DNA from: Rhinopithecimicrobium faecis
Lineage (GTDB): Bacteria; Bacteroidota; Bacteroidia; Sphingobacteriales; Sphingobacteriaceae
Assembly: GCA_017942165.1 (NCBI GenBank)
Contig: JAGKSB010000001.1
Span: forward strand, 62,001-126,000
Reading direction: 5' to 3'
Length of the DNA stretch: 64,000 nt
Within the stretch, counting starts at the first letter, position 1, and the number at the start of each line of letters is the position of its first letter. The notes beneath the pieces are model-generated. The model did not search any database. It was not told the origin of the DNA and was given only the letters and a program-made list of their open reading frames with translations. A program made the translations under genes and the position numbers. Below, piece after piece: positions 8,809 to 17,646 of the stretch.

Positions 8809-8988
8809 TTAAATAGTTTCGATAGCTACTAAGTGGTTCACTTTACGCACCATACCAATGATGGATGCTGTAGCTTCAACTTCTACTGAGTGGTTGATAC
8901 GTTTCAAACCTAAAGCCTCAATAGTTTTCTTTTGGCGCTCGCTTCTGTCGATAACGCTCTTTATCTGGGTGATTTTAATTTTTGCCAT
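8809..8988 (-). CDS. rpmD: 50S ribosomal protein L30
   Basis: A 59-codon gene translated by eye, starting MAKIKITQIKSVIDRSERQK and ending VRKVNHLVAIETI. Length and the ALGLKRINHSVE block fit bacterial L30. It is 4 bases after rpsE and precedes rplO, the standard spc order. Confidence 0.95.
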   Translation of the reverse strand: MAKIKITQIKSVIDRSERQKKTIEALGLKRINHSVEVEATASIIGMVRKVNHLVAIETI

Positions 8989-8992
8989 GATA

Positions 8993-9511
8993 TTAACCGT
9001 TAAATACTTTGTTTAAATCGACACCGCGGTGTTGTGCTACTGTGTATGCATCGCGCATTTGTGCTAACGCTAAGATCGTTGCTTTAACCACGTTGTGTGG
9101 GTTAGAAGATCCTAAAGATTTCGCTAATACGTCTTTGATACCAGCAGACTCTAATACTGCACGCATCGCACCACCTGCTAAAACACCTGTACCATTGATA
9201 GCTGGTTTAATTAAAACCGAGCCACCAGAGTATTTACCGTGTTGAGGGTGAGGTACTGTACCATTAATAATAGGAACTTTTACTAAGTTTTTCTTAGCGT
9301 CATCAATTCCTTTAGTGATAGCTTCTGTAACCTCTTTTGCTTTACCTAAACCGTAACCTACGATACCGTTTTCGTCACCTACAACAACGATTGCAGAGAA
9401 ACTGAAAGTACGACCACCTTTGGTTACTTTAGCTACACGTTGGATACTTACTAAGCGATCTTTTAATTCGATTTCGCTTGCTTTTACTCTTTTTATATTG
9501 CTTAATGCCAT
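8993..9511 (-). CDS. rpsE: 30S ribosomal protein S5
   Basis: A 172-residue S5, involved in decoding accuracy at the back of the small subunit. It has the double-stranded RNA binding-like N-terminal domain ([20 protein letters not shown] and [15 protein letters not shown]). The signature loop follows in [20 protein letters not shown] and ends at [13 protein letters not shown]. It sits 12 bases after rplR. Confidence 0.98.
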   Translation of the reverse strand: MALSNIKRVKASEIELKDRLVSIQRVAKVTKGGRTFSFSAIVVVGDENGIVGYGLGKAKEVTEAITKGIDDAKKNLVKVPIINGTVPHPQHGKYSGGSVLIKPAINGTGVLAGGAMRAVLESAGIKDVLAKSLGSSNPHNVVKATILALAQMRDAYTVAQHRGVDLNKVFNG

Positions 9512-9523
9512 TTCTCTTTGTGA

Positions 9524-9877
9524 TTAAAAGTCTAAACCGCCTTCGCGAGCACCTTCAGCCAAAGATTTGATACGGCCATGGTATAAGTACCCATTACGGT
9601 CAAAAACTACTTTACTAATTCCTGCAGCTACTGCTTTTTCGGCAACTAATTTACCGACAGCTTTAGATTGCTCAACTTTATTTCCTGTTACCGTGAAGTC
9701 TTTAGATAAAGATGAAGCAGATACTAAAGTAATACCAGCAACGTCATCAATAATTTGCGCATAAATTGCTTTATTGCTTCTAAAAACTGATAAACGAGGA
9801 CGTGCAGTTGATCCACTCAGGTGTTTTCTGATTCCTTTTTTAATTCGCTCTCTGCGAGATGATTTTTTTACTGCCAT
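9524..9877 (-). CDS. rplR: 50S ribosomal protein L18
   Basis: A 117-residue L18, a 5S rRNA-binding protein. The basic N-terminus [20 protein letters not shown] is followed by [20 protein letters not shown] and the [20 protein letters not shown] end, all diagnostic. It begins 5 bases after rplF. Confidence 0.98.
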   Translation of the reverse strand: MAVKKSSRRERIKKGIRKHLSGSTARPRLSVFRSNKAIYAQIIDDVAGITLVSASSLSKDFTVTGNKVEQSKAVGKLVAEKAVAAGISKVVFDRNGYLYHGRIKSLAEGAREGGLDF

Positions 9878-9882
9878 GGTTA

Positions 9883-10437
9883 TTATTTTTTAGCTGATTT
9901 ACCTGCTTTTCTTCTTAATACTTCACCTGCAAACTTGATACCTTTTCCTTTGTAAGGCTCTGGTTTACGGAATCCACGGATTTTCGCCGCGATTTGACCT
10001 ACTAATTGTTTGTCAACAGATTCTAATGTGATAACTGGGTTTTTACCCTTTTCAGCAGTAGTAGTAACTGTAATTTCCTTCGGCAATACAAAAACGATCT
10101 GGTGAGAGAAACCTAAAGTTAACTCTAAAACGTTACCAGTGTTTGAAGCACGGTAACCCACACCTACTAATTCTTGTGTAGTTTTGTAACCTTCAGTTAC
10201 ACCGATTACCATGTTGTTCAATAAAGAACGGTATAATCCGTGTAAAGCTTTGTGTTTCTTTTGTTCAGTTGGACGTGTTACTAATAAGTTGCCCTCTTCT
10301 TGAGCTACTGTAATATCACGGTCAACTTGTTGCGTTAATTCGCCTTTTGGCCCTTTAACTGTAACTAAATTTTTATCAGATACAGTTACCGTTACACCCG
10401 CAGGTATAGCGATAGGCGCTTTTCCAATTCTTGACAT
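9883..10437 (-). CDS. rplF: 50S ribosomal protein L6
   Basis: A 184-residue L6 with its two tandem alpha/beta domains. It starts [20 protein letters not shown]; the second domain carries the family signature [19 protein letters not shown] at the C-terminus. It lies between rpsH and rplR. Confidence 0.98.
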   Translation of the reverse strand: MSRIGKAPIAIPAGVTVTVSDKNLVTVKGPKGELTQQVDRDITVAQEEGNLLVTRPTEQKKHKALHGLYRSLLNNMVIGVTEGYKTTQELVGVGYRASNTGNVLELTLGFSHQIVFVLPKEITVTTTAEKGKNPVITLESVDKQLVGQIAAKIRGFRKPEPYKGKGIKFAGEVLRRKAGKSAKK

Positions 10438-10458
10438 TCTGTGTGTGTTTTTCCTAGA

Positions 10459-10857
10459 TTAATAAACGTAACATAAAACTTCACCACCAACATTTTGTAA
10501 GCGAGCTTCTTTATCTGTCATTACACCTTTCGATGTAGATAAGATAGCGATACCCAAGCCATTCAAAACTCTTGGCATGTTGTCAATACCTGCATATTTT
10601 CTTAAACCAGGTTTACTCACACGTGTCAATGTGCGAATAGCCGGGATTTTGCTAATTGGATTGTATTTCAAAGCGATTTTAATCGTTCCTTGTACAGCCG
10701 CTTCTTCGAATTTGTAATTAGCAATGTAACCTTTGTCAAAAAGTACTTTCGTAATTTCTTTCTTTAGGTTCGATGCAGGAATTTCTACAACCCTGTGGTT
10801 GGCCTTAATGGCATTCCTTACTCGTGTAAGGTAATCCGCTATTGGATCTGTATTCAT
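10459..10857 (-). CDS. rpsH: 30S ribosomal protein S8
   Basis: A 132-residue S8, a primary 16S rRNA binder. The frame is open 12 codons further upstream, but S8 proteins begin with a motif like [19 protein letters not shown], so the start was placed at that Met. The C-terminal signature [20 protein letters not shown] and the GGEVLCYVY end are present. A terminator-like hairpin lies in the 133 bases upstream. In enterobacteria S8 represses spc-operon translation; no such element can be proved here. Confidence 0.97.
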   Translation of the reverse strand: MNTDPIADYLTRVRNAIKANHRVVEIPASNLKKEITKVLFDKGYIANYKFEEAAVQGTIKIALKYNPISKIPAIRTLTRVSKPGLRKYAGIDNMPRVLNGLGIAILSTSKGVMTDKEARLQNVGGEVLCYVY

Positions 10858-10930
10858 TGTATGATTGAGATTGTGACACCGGTTTCCACGCATTTGCGGG
10901 GACCTATTGTCGGTTAATAATTTTTAACAT

Positions 10931-10966
10931 AAAAAACCCTGATGATATCCGAAGGATATCACCGGG
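10931..10966 (-). terminator. Terminator or attenuator hairpin between rpsN and rpsH
   Basis: On the minus strand CCCCGGTGATATCC pairs with GGATATCATCAGGG across a 3-base loop (13 of 14 positions pair, one as G-U), directly followed by six T. This is the form of an intrinsic terminator inside an otherwise continuous ribosomal protein operon. No consensus promoter was found between it and rpsH. Confidence 0.7.
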
Positions 10967-10990
10967 GCAAAATTAAGTATTTTATTGATA

Positions 10991-11260
10991 TTACCAAGAA
11001 GCTTTTTTCACCCCTGGGATTTTTCCGTCTAAAGCCATCTCACGGAATGTTACACGAGAGATACCGAATTGACGCATATATCCTTTAGGACGTCCTGTTA
11101 ATTTACAACGGTTGTGTAAACGAACTGGAGAAGCATTTTTAGGTAATTTGTCTAAAGCTACATAATCACCAGCTGCTTTTAAAGCAGCACGTTTATCAGC
11201 ATATTTAGCTACCAATTTAGCGCGTTTTACTTCGCGAGCTTTTAAACCTTCCTTAGCCAT
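10991..11260 (-). CDS. rpsN: 30S ribosomal protein S14, zinc-free type
   Basis: An 89-residue S14. It begins [20 protein letters not shown] and ends with [20 protein letters not shown] and [10 protein letters not shown]. Only one cysteine of the CxxC pairs is left, so this is the long zinc-independent class. Its first bases overlap the end of rplE by 8 nucleotides, implying coupled translation. Confidence 0.98.
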   Translation of the reverse strand: MAKEGLKAREVKRAKLVAKYADKRAALKAAGDYVALDKLPKNASPVRLHNRCKLTGRPKGYMRQFGISRVTFREMALDGKIPGVKKASW

Positions 11261-11822
11261 TGTCTTGAGTATTTTGATTTTTAAATGGTAAACCGAATTG
11301 TTTCAACAATTCTAAAGCTTCTACATCTGTTCCAGCTGAAGTAACAAATGTAATATCCATACCTTGGATTTTATTGATTTTGTCAATATTAATCTCAGGG
11401 AAGATAATTTGTTCAGTGATACCTAAGTTATAGTTACCTCTACCGTCAAAACCTTTTTCGTTAATACCACGGAAATCGCGGATACGAGGAAGAGAAACAG
11501 CGATTAAACGATCTAAGAATTCGTACATGTTGTTATCGCGTAAAGTTACACGTACACCAACAGGCATACCTTTACGTAATTTAAAGTTCGAGATATCTTT
11601 TTTCGATTTCGTTGATACTGCTTGTTGACCTGTGATCGTTGAAATTTCAGAGATAGCAGCATCGATTAACTTCTTGTCAGAAGTCGCACCACCTACACCT
11701 TGTGAAATAACAATTTTCTCAAGTTTAGGAACTTGCATAACGCTTTTATACTGGAATTTTTCTTTAAGTGCTGTACGGATATCTTCCGCATATTTCACTT
11801 TTAATCTTGGTACGTAAGTCAT
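11253..11822 (-). CDS. rplE: 50S ribosomal protein L5
   Basis: A 189-residue L5 that binds 5S rRNA and forms a bridge to S13. Typical segments are [32 protein letters not shown] and [20 protein letters not shown]. The start codon shares a base with the rplX stop and the end overlaps rpsN, so translation of the three is probably coupled. Confidence 0.98.
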   Translation of the reverse strand: MTYVPRLKVKYAEDIRTALKEKFQYKSVMQVPKLEKIVISQGVGGATSDKKLIDAAISEISTITGQQAVSTKSKKDISNFKLRKGMPVGVRVTLRDNNMYEFLDRLIAVSLPRIRDFRGINEKGFDGRGNYNLGITEQIIFPEINIDKINKIQGMDITFVTSAGTDVEALELLKQFGLPFKNQNTQDNG

Positions 11823-12163
11823 TATTTAATTTCCTCCCCTGATTTTTTTGCGATACGAACAATTTTACCATCTGCATTCACTTTACGACCTACGCGAGTA
11901 GGAGTTCCTGTTTTAGGATCGATTAAAGCGATGTTAGAAATGTTAATAGCAGCTTCTTTTTCAATAATACCACCATTAGGGTTAGCTGCACTAGGTTTAG
12001 TGTGTTTTTTCACTTTATTAGCACCTTCCACGATAGCGCGGTTAGAATCTACTAATACCTGTAAAACTACTCCCTGAACACCTTTAGAGCTACCAGCGAT
12101 AACTTTCACTAAATCACCTTTTTTAATCTTGATTTTGTGAGTTGTTGTTTGTTTTGTTGCCAT
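11822..12163 (-). CDS. rplX: 50S ribosomal protein L24
   Basis: A 113-residue L24, an assembly initiator of the large subunit. The KOW motif is seen in [20 protein letters not shown] near the N-terminus and is followed by [20 protein letters not shown]. It lies 2 bases after rplN. Confidence 0.98.
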   Translation of the reverse strand: MATKQTTTHKIKIKKGDLVKVIAGSSKGVQGVVLQVLVDSNRAIVEGANKVKKHTKPSAANPNGGIIEKEAAINISNIALIDPKTGTPTRVGRKVNADGKIVRIAKKSGEEIK

Positions 12164-12165
12164 AA

Positions 12166-12534
12166 TTATAAAACCTCCGGTGCTAGTGATACAATTTTCA
12201 TGAACTGTTTTTCACGTAACTCTCTAGCAACTGGGCCAAAGATACGTGTTCCACGTGGTTCATCATTATTATTTAATAATACCGCTGCATTGTCATCGAA
12301 ACGAATGTAAGAACCATCTTTACGACGGATTTCTTTTTTCGTACGAACAACTACTGCTTTAGAAACCGAACCTTTTTTCACGTTTCCAGAAGGTATTGCG
12401 CTTTTCACGGTAACAACGATTTTATCACCGATCGATGCATAACGCTTGCGCGTTCCGCCCAATACACGGATTACTAAAACTTCTTTAGCACCGCTATTGT
12501 CAGCTACATTTAGTCTTGATTCCTGTTGTACCAT
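12166..12534 (-). CDS. rplN: 50S ribosomal protein L14
   Basis: A 122-residue L14, almost invariant in length. [20 protein letters not shown] and [20 protein letters not shown] mark the two ends. It contacts the small subunit in the 70S ribosome. Its start shares a base with the rpsQ stop codon. Confidence 0.98.
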   Translation of the reverse strand: MVQQESRLNVADNSGAKEVLVIRVLGGTRKRYASIGDKIVVTVKSAIPSGNVKKGSVSKAVVVRTKKEIRRKDGSYIRFDDNAAVLLNNNDEPRGTRIFGPVARELREKQFMKIVSLAPEVL

Positions 12535-12788
12535 TATTTAGCTCTTTCTAAAATTTCTACTAATCTCCAATTCTTAGTCTTACTCAGCGGACGAGTTTCC
12601 ATAATTAATACCGTATCGCCGATACCGCAGGTATTAGTTTCGTCATGAGCTTTAAATTTAGTAGTTTTTTTAACGAACTTACCATAGATCGGGTGTTTCA
12701 CTTTACGTTCAACCGTTACTACGATAGACTTGTCCATTTTGTTGCTAACTACTAAGCCGATTCTTGTTTTTCTTAATTGTCTTTCCAT
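12534..12788 (-). CDS. rpsQ: 30S ribosomal protein S17
   Basis: An 84-residue OB-fold protein of the small subunit. [20 protein letters not shown] and the [20 protein letters not shown] end match S17. It is 11 bases after rpmC and touches rplN. Confidence 0.98.
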   Translation of the reverse strand: MERQLRKTRIGLVVSNKMDKSIVVTVERKVKHPIYGKFVKKTTKFKAHDETNTCGIGDTVLIMETRPLSKTKNWRLVEILERAK

Positions 12789-12799
12789 TACGACTTCAA

Positions 12800-13021
12800 T
12801 TATAGTGCCTCAGCGGCTGTTTCAACTTTGGCTGCTGCAGTACGTTTCGTTTGCTCAGTCGTTAAACGAGCGATGCTACGACGTGCTACTTTGATCACAC
12901 TAGGGTTCTCAATTGCAGAAACAGCATGTGCAAATTTCAATTTGCTAAGGGCAGCTTTCTCTTCAACAAGACGTGCTGCTAATTCCTCATTTGATAATTC
13001 TAAAATTTCTGAATTTTTCAT
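12800..13021 (-). CDS. rpmC: 50S ribosomal protein L29
   Basis: A 73-residue helical hairpin protein at the peptide exit. The frame is open 10 codons further upstream (MITQTNTEIQ), but L29 proteins begin at the equivalent of [20 protein letters not shown], so that Met was used. The [19 protein letters not shown] block is typical. A slightly extended Ala-rich C-terminus follows. Confidence 0.95.
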   Translation of the reverse strand: MKNSEILELSNEELAARLVEEKAALSKLKFAHAVSAIENPSVIKVARRSIARLTTEQTKRTAAAKVETAAEAL

Positions 13022-13065
13022 TTGTATTTCAGTATTAGTTTGGGTTATCACGTAAGTTTTATAGT

Positions 13066-13092
13066 AGCCTTAGGAGTAACGGTCCTAAGGCT
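13066..13092 (-). other. Perfect hairpin between rplP and rpmC
   Basis: A 10-bp perfect stem (AGCCTTAGGA with TCCTAAGGCT) around a 7-base loop in the 95-base gap. No T-run. One of the strongest non-terminator hairpins of this cluster. Confidence 0.5.
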
Positions 13093-13116
13093 TAAACTGT
13101 ATGACATTACCAAAAT

Positions 13117-13539
13117 TTATGCTTCTACGAAGTCTCTTCGTATCACAAACTTAGTTTGAACCGGAAGTTTTTGAGCTGCAAGACGTAATGCTTCTTTAGC
13201 TACTTCTAAAGATACACCTTCTGCTTCAAATAACATACGGCCTGGGCGTACGACTGCAACCCAGTATTCTGGAGCACCCTTACCTTTACCCATACGTACC
13301 TCTGCAGGCTTTTTCGTAACGGGTTTGTCAGGGAAAATACGGATCCACACTTGACCTTCACGTTTCATAAAACGAGTCACCGCAATACGCGCTGCTTCGA
13401 TTTGACGAGAAGTGATCCATGCGGCCTCCATTGACTTGATACCAAAAGATCCGAAAGCTAACTCCGCTCCACGAGAAGCGTTACCTTTCATGCGGCCTTT
13501 TTGCATCTTTCTGAACTTTGTTCTTTTTGGCTGTAACAT
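13117..13539 (-). CDS. rplP: 50S ribosomal protein L16
   Basis: A 140-residue L16, located near the A site of the large subunit. [20 protein letters not shown] and [20 protein letters not shown] are diagnostic. It follows rpsC after a 58-base gap holding a small hairpin. Confidence 0.98.
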   Translation of the reverse strand: MLQPKRTKFRKMQKGRMKGNASRGAELAFGSFGIKSMEAAWITSRQIEAARIAVTRFMKREGQVWIRIFPDKPVTKKPAEVRMGKGKGAPEYWVAVVRPGRMLFEAEGVSLEVAKEALRLAAQKLPVQTKFVIRRDFVEA

Positions 13540-13559
13540 GTTCGTATTCTAATTAAATA

Positions 13560-13575
13560 TCTGCCTTGCGGCAGA
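13560..13575 (-). other. Short GC hairpin between rpsC and rplP
   Basis: TCTGCC and GGCAGA pair perfectly around TTGC in the 58-base gap. No T-run beyond ATATTT on the minus strand. Possible processing element. Confidence 0.4.
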
Positions 13576-13597
13576 ATTTTGTTGAAATCTATTTAAA

Positions 13598-14377
13598 TTA
13601 ACCTCTTTTAGCACCACCACCACGGTTTTGGCCTTGACCACCGCGATTGTTACCACCACGACCACCTTTACGGTTGTCACGACGTTGCTCACCACCTTCA
13701 GTACGTGATTTTACACCCGCACCAGCACCTTGATTTGGCGATAAGTCAGGTTTACCATAAACCTCACCTTTACAGATCCAAACTTTGATACCGATTTTAC
13801 CGTATGTAGTCAACGCTTCTGCTAATGCATAGTCGATGTCAGCACGTAATGTATGAAGTGGAGTTCTACCTTCTTTGTACTGCTCAGAGCGCGCCATTTC
13901 AGCACCACCTAAACGACCAGAACACATGATTTTGATACCCTCAGCACCCATACGCATTGTCGAAGCGATTGATGTTTTCATTGCACGACGGAATGAAATT
14001 CTTGCTTCTAATTGCTTAGCGACACCTTCTGCTACTAATTTAGCATCTAATTCAGGACGTTTGATCTCGAAAATGTTAATTTGAACATCTTTCTTAGTGA
14101 TTTTCTTTAACTCTTCTTTGATCTTGTCAACTTCCTGACCGCCTTTACCGATAACGATACCTGGACGGGCTGTGTGAATAGTAACTGTGATACGTTTTAA
14201 AGTTCTTTCAATAACAACTTTTGCTACGCCACCTTTTGCTATACGAACAGAAAGATATTTTCTGATTTTTTCGTCTTCAACTAATTTATCGGAATAGTTT
14301 TTTCCTCCGAACCAATTAGAATCCCAACCTTTGATGATTCCTAATCTGCTTCCTATTGGATTTGCTTTTTGTCCCAT
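13598..14377 (-). CDS. rpsC: 30S ribosomal protein S3
   Basis: A 259-residue S3 at the mRNA entry. The start was placed at [20 protein letters not shown], the family N-terminus; the upstream 14 open codons overlap rplV and are not conserved. The KH domain is visible around [20 protein letters not shown], and the C-terminal domain has [20 protein letters not shown]. The last 36 or so residues form a Gly/Arg/Asn-rich tail ([15 protein letters not shown]) not found in most bacterial S3 proteins, probably an RNA-contacting disordered extension. Confidence 0.97.
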   Translation of the reverse strand: MGQKANPIGSRLGIIKGWDSNWFGGKNYSDKLVEDEKIRKYLSVRIAKGGVAKVVIERTLKRITVTIHTARPGIVIGKGGQEVDKIKEELKKITKKDVQINIFEIKRPELDAKLVAEGVAKQLEARISFRRAMKTSIASTMRMGAEGIKIMCSGRLGGAEMARSEQYKEGRTPLHTLRADIDYALAEALTTYGKIGIKVWICKGEVYGKPDLSPNQGAGAGVKSRTEGGEQRRDNRKGGRGGNNRGGQGQNRGGGAKRG

Positions 14378-14387
14378 TTCTAATAAA

Positions 14388-14822
14388 TTAGTTTTGTTGA
14401 ATATTATTAACGCTATCAACGATCAAAGTTACGTGATTCGAACGTTTACGAATTCTGTAACCACGACCTTGTGGAGCTGGACGTAATCTTTTCAATTGAC
14501 GACCACCACCTACTGATACTTCTTTAACAACTAACTGGCTAGCCTCTACAGACTCACCTTCATTTTTAGATTCCCAATTCTTGATCGCAGATAATAATAA
14601 TTTCTCTACGCGAATTGCAGCTTCTTTACTTGAGTGTTTCAAAATGTATAAAGCATTTTCTACTTTCTCACCACGAATTAAGTCTACCACTAAACGCATC
14701 TTACGAGGCGAAGTAGGGCAGTTTAATAATTTGGCAGTAGAAGCTCCACCTACTTGAGCTTTCTCTTGCTCTTTACGCTGTCTAATGATGACAGACTTCT
14801 TTAGTTTTTTTGTTGCTTCCAT
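14388..14822 (-). CDS. rplV: 50S ribosomal protein L22
   Basis: A 144-residue L22 whose beta hairpin lines the peptide exit tunnel. The core starts at [20 protein letters not shown], preceded by about 25 extra Lys/Gln-rich residues. It ends with the tunnel hairpin and [18 protein letters not shown]. It follows rpsS by 6 bases. Confidence 0.97.
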   Translation of the reverse strand: MEATKKLKKSVIIRQRKEQEKAQVGGASTAKLLNCPTSPRKMRLVVDLIRGEKVENALYILKHSSKEAAIRVEKLLLSAIKNWESKNEGESVEASQLVVKEVSVGGGRQLKRLRPAPQGRGYRIRKRSNHVTLIVDSVNNIQQN

Positions 14823-14828
14823 TACCTA

Positions 14829-15095
14829 TTATTTTTTCTTTTCTGCGTGGCCTCTGAATGTACGCGTAGGCGCGAATTCACCAAGTTTGTGACCTACCAT
14901 ATTCTCTGTTACATAAACAGGGATAAATTTATTCCCGTTGTGCACTGCGAAGGTGTGGTTAACAAAATCCGGAGAAATCATTGATCTACGAGACCAAGTT
15001 TTGATAACTGACTTTTTGTTAGTTTCATTCATAGAAAGAACTTTTCTCTCTAAGTTGTGATCGATATAAGGACCTTTTTTAATTGAACGAGCCAT
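14829..15095 (-). CDS. rpsS: 30S ribosomal protein S19
   Basis: An 88-residue S19 of the small-subunit head. [20 protein letters not shown] and [20 protein letters not shown] are family signatures. The start codon shares one base with the rplB stop codon. Confidence 0.98.
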   Translation of the reverse strand: MARSIKKGPYIDHNLERKVLSMNETNKKSVIKTWSRRSMISPDFVNHTFAVHNGNKFIPVYVTENMVGHKLGEFAPTRTFRGHAEKKK

Positions 15096-15922
15096 TATTT
15101 TTTCCTTCTCTCAATGATGTAACGATTCGATGTTTTCTTCTTGTAACGTGTCTTGAAGCCTTTAGCTAACACGCCTGTACGTGAGCGTGGTTGACCTCCT
15201 GAAGTACGACCTTCACCACCACCCATAGGGTGATCGACAGGGTTCATAGCAACACCACGAACGCGTGGACGACGACCTAACCAACGTTTACGACCAGCTT
15301 TACCTAACACTTGGATAGAACGCTCACCGTTAGAAACGGATCCGATTGTAGCCACACAAGTTAATAAGATCATACGAGTCTCACTTGAAGGTAACTTAAT
15401 GATCGCATACTTTCCATCACGAGCTGACAATTGCGCGTACGTACCTGCCGAACGAGCGATTGAACCACCTTGACCTGGGTTTAATTCAATATTGTGAATG
15501 ATTGAACCCAATGGAATGTTTGCTAATGGTATTGTATTTCCAATTTCTGGAGCTGCTGTTTCGCTCGCTACTACTGTCATACCTACAGTTAAACCTGTTG
15601 GTGCGATAATGTAACGTTTCTCACCATCTGCATAATGCAATAATGCAATACGTGCAGTACGGTTAGGATCGTATTCGATCGTAGCTACTGTTGCTGGAAT
15701 CTCTTTTTTATCACGTTTGAAATCGATTAAGCGGTACACTTTTTTGTGACCACCACCAATATAACGCATTGTCATTTTACCGGACTGATTACGTCCACCT
15801 GATCTTTTGTTGCTTCCTACTACTAACGTTTTTTCAGGAACGTTTGTAGTAACGTCAGAATAGTCAGCGCCTACTCTGAAACGGGTACCAGGGGTTACCG
15901 GTTTGAATCTTTTAACTGCCAT
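15095..15922 (-). CDS. rplB: 50S ribosomal protein L2
   Basis: A 275-residue L2, required for subunit joining and near the peptidyl transferase centre. The universally conserved [18 protein letters not shown] block with the functional His lies near residue 230. It begins [20 protein letters not shown]. It sits between rplW and rpsS. Confidence 0.98.
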   Translation of the reverse strand: MAVKRFKPVTPGTRFRVGADYSDVTTNVPEKTLVVGSNKRSGGRNQSGKMTMRYIGGGHKKVYRLIDFKRDKKEIPATVATIEYDPNRTARIALLHYADGEKRYIIAPTGLTVGMTVVASETAAPEIGNTIPLANIPLGSIIHNIELNPGQGGSIARSAGTYAQLSARDGKYAIIKLPSSETRMILLTCVATIGSVSNGERSIQVLGKAGRKRWLGRRPRVRGVAMNPVDHPMGGGEGRTSGGQPRSRTGVLAKGFKTRYKKKTSNRYIIERRKK

Positions 15923-15928
15923 CTCTTA

Positions 15929-16219
15929 TTATATAGTACTGTAAAAGTCAATAGTTTCGCCGTCTTTAACTGTAACGACAGCTTTTTTATACTTAGGGCT
16001 TCTTCCAGATACGAAACCTGCTTTTGTGTAACGGCTTTTTGCTTTACCAGCAACAACCGAAGTGTTAATCGCGGTAACAGTTACACCAAACATTGCTTCA
16101 ACAGCTGTTTTAATCTGAATTTTGTTTGCTCTGTGATCCACTTTGAAAGCGTAACGGTTGAATTTCTCCGTTAATTGTGAAGCTTTCTCAGTTAAGATAG
16201 GTTTTTTAATAATGTCCAT
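15929..16219 (-). CDS. rplW: 50S ribosomal protein L23
   Basis: A 96-residue L23, docking site for trigger factor and SRP at the exit tunnel. MDIIKKPILTEKASQLTEKF and YAFKVDHRANKIQIKTAVEA are typical. It is 1 base after rplD. Confidence 0.98.
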   Translation of the reverse strand: MDIIKKPILTEKASQLTEKFNRYAFKVDHRANKIQIKTAVEAMFGVTVTAINTSVVAGKAKSRYTKAGFVSGRSPKYKKAVVTVKDGETIDFYSTI

Positions 16220-16220
16220 A

Positions 16221-16850
16221 TTACTTAGCTAGTGCCTCCTCCAAAGTTTTAACAGAATCTGTCGTTAATAACAATTTAGTTGCGTTTAACACATCAAATG
16301 TATTCAATTGATCTGCCGTTACAACTTTTGCTTTCTTCAAGTTTCTGCTTGATAAATAAACGTTGTTATTTTGCGCTGGTAAAACTAATAAAGTTTTTTC
16401 CGTAGCTACATTTAACGCTGCTACTAAAGACGCATAGTTTTTAGTTTTTGCATCGCTAAAGTCAACTGCATCTAAAACAACGATGTTGTTTTCAGCAGCC
16501 TTGTAACTTAACGCTGATTTACGTGCTAATTGTTTCAATTTTTTGTTCAATTTGAAAGAATAGTCACGTGGTTGAGGACCGAATACACGACCACCACCAT
16601 TAAACAATGGAGACTTAATAGAACCCGCACGAGCACCACCAGTACCTTTTTGTTTGTGTAATTTACGAGTTGAACCCGCGATCTCATTACGTTGCTTAGA
16701 CTTGTGAGTACCTTGGCGTTGATTCGCTAAATACTGTTTAACATCTAAATAAATTGCGTGATCGTTAGGCTCTACAGCGAAAACTGACTCAGGAAGCTGC
16801 ACCTTGGCACCTGTTTCTTGTCCTGATAAATTTAATACTTTTACTTCCAT
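16221..16850 (-). CDS. rplD: 50S ribosomal protein L4
   Basis: A 209-residue L4 with the long tunnel loop seen in QRQGTHKSKQRNEIAGSTRK and KLHKQKGTGGARAGSIKSPL. In Escherichia coli L4 autoregulates the S10 operon; there is no way to tell that from this sequence. It follows rplC by 3 bases. Confidence 0.98.
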   Translation of the reverse strand: MEVKVLNLSGQETGAKVQLPESVFAVEPNDHAIYLDVKQYLANQRQGTHKSKQRNEIAGSTRKLHKQKGTGGARAGSIKSPLFNGGGRVFGPQPRDYSFKLNKKLKQLARKSALSYKAAENNIVVLDAVDFSDAKTKNYASLVAALNVATEKTLLVLPAQNNNVYLSSRNLKKAKVVTADQLNTFDVLNATKLLLTTDSVKTLEEALAK

Positions 16851-16853
16851 CTC

Positions 16854-17471
16854 TTATTTGTCTAAGATTACGTAAGAACCTTTAGCTCCTGGAATGGAAC
16901 CACTAACAACGATTAAGTTTTGATCAGCGTATACTTTCAATACTTGTAAGTTTTGAACTTTTACTCTGTCGCCACCCATACGACCTGCCATACGCATTCC
17001 TTTGAATACGCGAGAAGGCCAAGATGAAGCACCTAACGAACCCGGCGCACGTAAACGATTGTGCTGACCGTGAGTCGCACCACCTACACCACCAAATCCA
17101 TGACGTTTCATTACACCTTGGAAACCTTTACCTTTTGAAGTACCGACTACGTCAACGTATTCGCCTTCTTCGAAAAGTGTAACGTCAATAACGTCACCAA
17201 GTTGTTTTGCATCTGGGAAAGTTTTAAACTCAACCAGCTTACGCTTAGGCGTTGTGTCTGCTTTCGCAAAATGCCCTTTTAAAGACGCCGTAGTGTTCTT
17301 CTCTTTCTTCTCATCGAAGCCTAGTTGAACAGCGGAATAGCCATCTTTGTCTTCCGTACGTATCTGCGTAACCACGCACGGTCCAGCTTGTATCACTGTA
17401 CATGGGATGTTTTTCCCATCAGTATCGAACAAGCTTGTCATTCCTACTTTTTTACCAATAATTCCTGACAT
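16854..17471 (-). CDS. rplC: 50S ribosomal protein L3
   Basis: A 205-residue L3, an early assembly protein near the peptidyl transferase centre. [20 protein letters not shown] opens the protein, and the extended loop signature [20 protein letters not shown] is present. It is the first gene of the cluster here. rpsJ, which normally precedes it, is absent, and a full consensus promoter lies 80-110 bases upstream. Confidence 0.98.
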   Translation of the reverse strand: MSGIIGKKVGMTSLFDTDGKNIPCTVIQAGPCVVTQIRTEDKDGYSAVQLGFDEKKEKNTTASLKGHFAKADTTPKRKLVEFKTFPDAKQLGDVIDVTLFEEGEYVDVVGTSKGKGFQGVMKRHGFGGVGGATHGQHNRLRAPGSLGASSWPSRVFKGMRMAGRMGGDRVKVQNLQVLKVYADQNLIVVSGSIPGAKGSYVILDK

Positions 17472-17499
17472 GTTGTAAATTAATTAATTAAAAGTCCAT

Positions 17500-17517
17500 C
17501 GAAGCAGTAGGGCTTCG
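17500..17517 (-). other. Stem-loop in the rplC 5' untranslated leader
   Basis: CGAAGC and GCTTCG pair around AGTAGG between the rplC promoter and its start codon. It could be a target of feedback by a ribosomal protein; that is inference only. Confidence 0.4.
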
Positions 17518-17548
17518 TTCAAGACATACTATCCCCATTAAGGGACTG

Positions 17549-17579
17549 CAAAATTACAAAGTTTTTTCTAAGTATCAAA
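17549..17579 (-). promoter_or_regulatory. Consensus promoter for the rplC-initiated cluster
   Basis: Minus strand: TTTG, exactly 19 bases, then TAATTTTG, both elements matching the Bacteroidota primary sigma consensus. Transcription would start around 17540, giving a leader of about 70 bases with one stem-loop. Confidence 0.85.
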
Positions 17580-17646
17580 GAATTAGTCAATTATTTTTTA
17601 AATTTATTTAGTTCCCCCCCCTGATCTGCAGCGAAATTTCTTTTCC

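Noticed and set aside
10858-10893. Upstream start for rpsH
   Set aside because: S8 proteins begin at the equivalent of [10 protein letters not shown]; the extra 12 residues are not conserved.
13022-13051. Upstream start for rpmC
   Set aside because: L29 starts at MKNSEILEL; the ten extra residues lack family support.
14378-14419. Upstream start for rpsC overlapping rplV
   Set aside because: The family N-terminus MGQKANPIG is 14 codons further in and removes the overlap.
17614-17621. Run of eight C downstream of the HTCS gene as a phase-variable site
   Set aside because: It lies outside any coding region or promoter and has no inverted repeats that would suggest phase variation.
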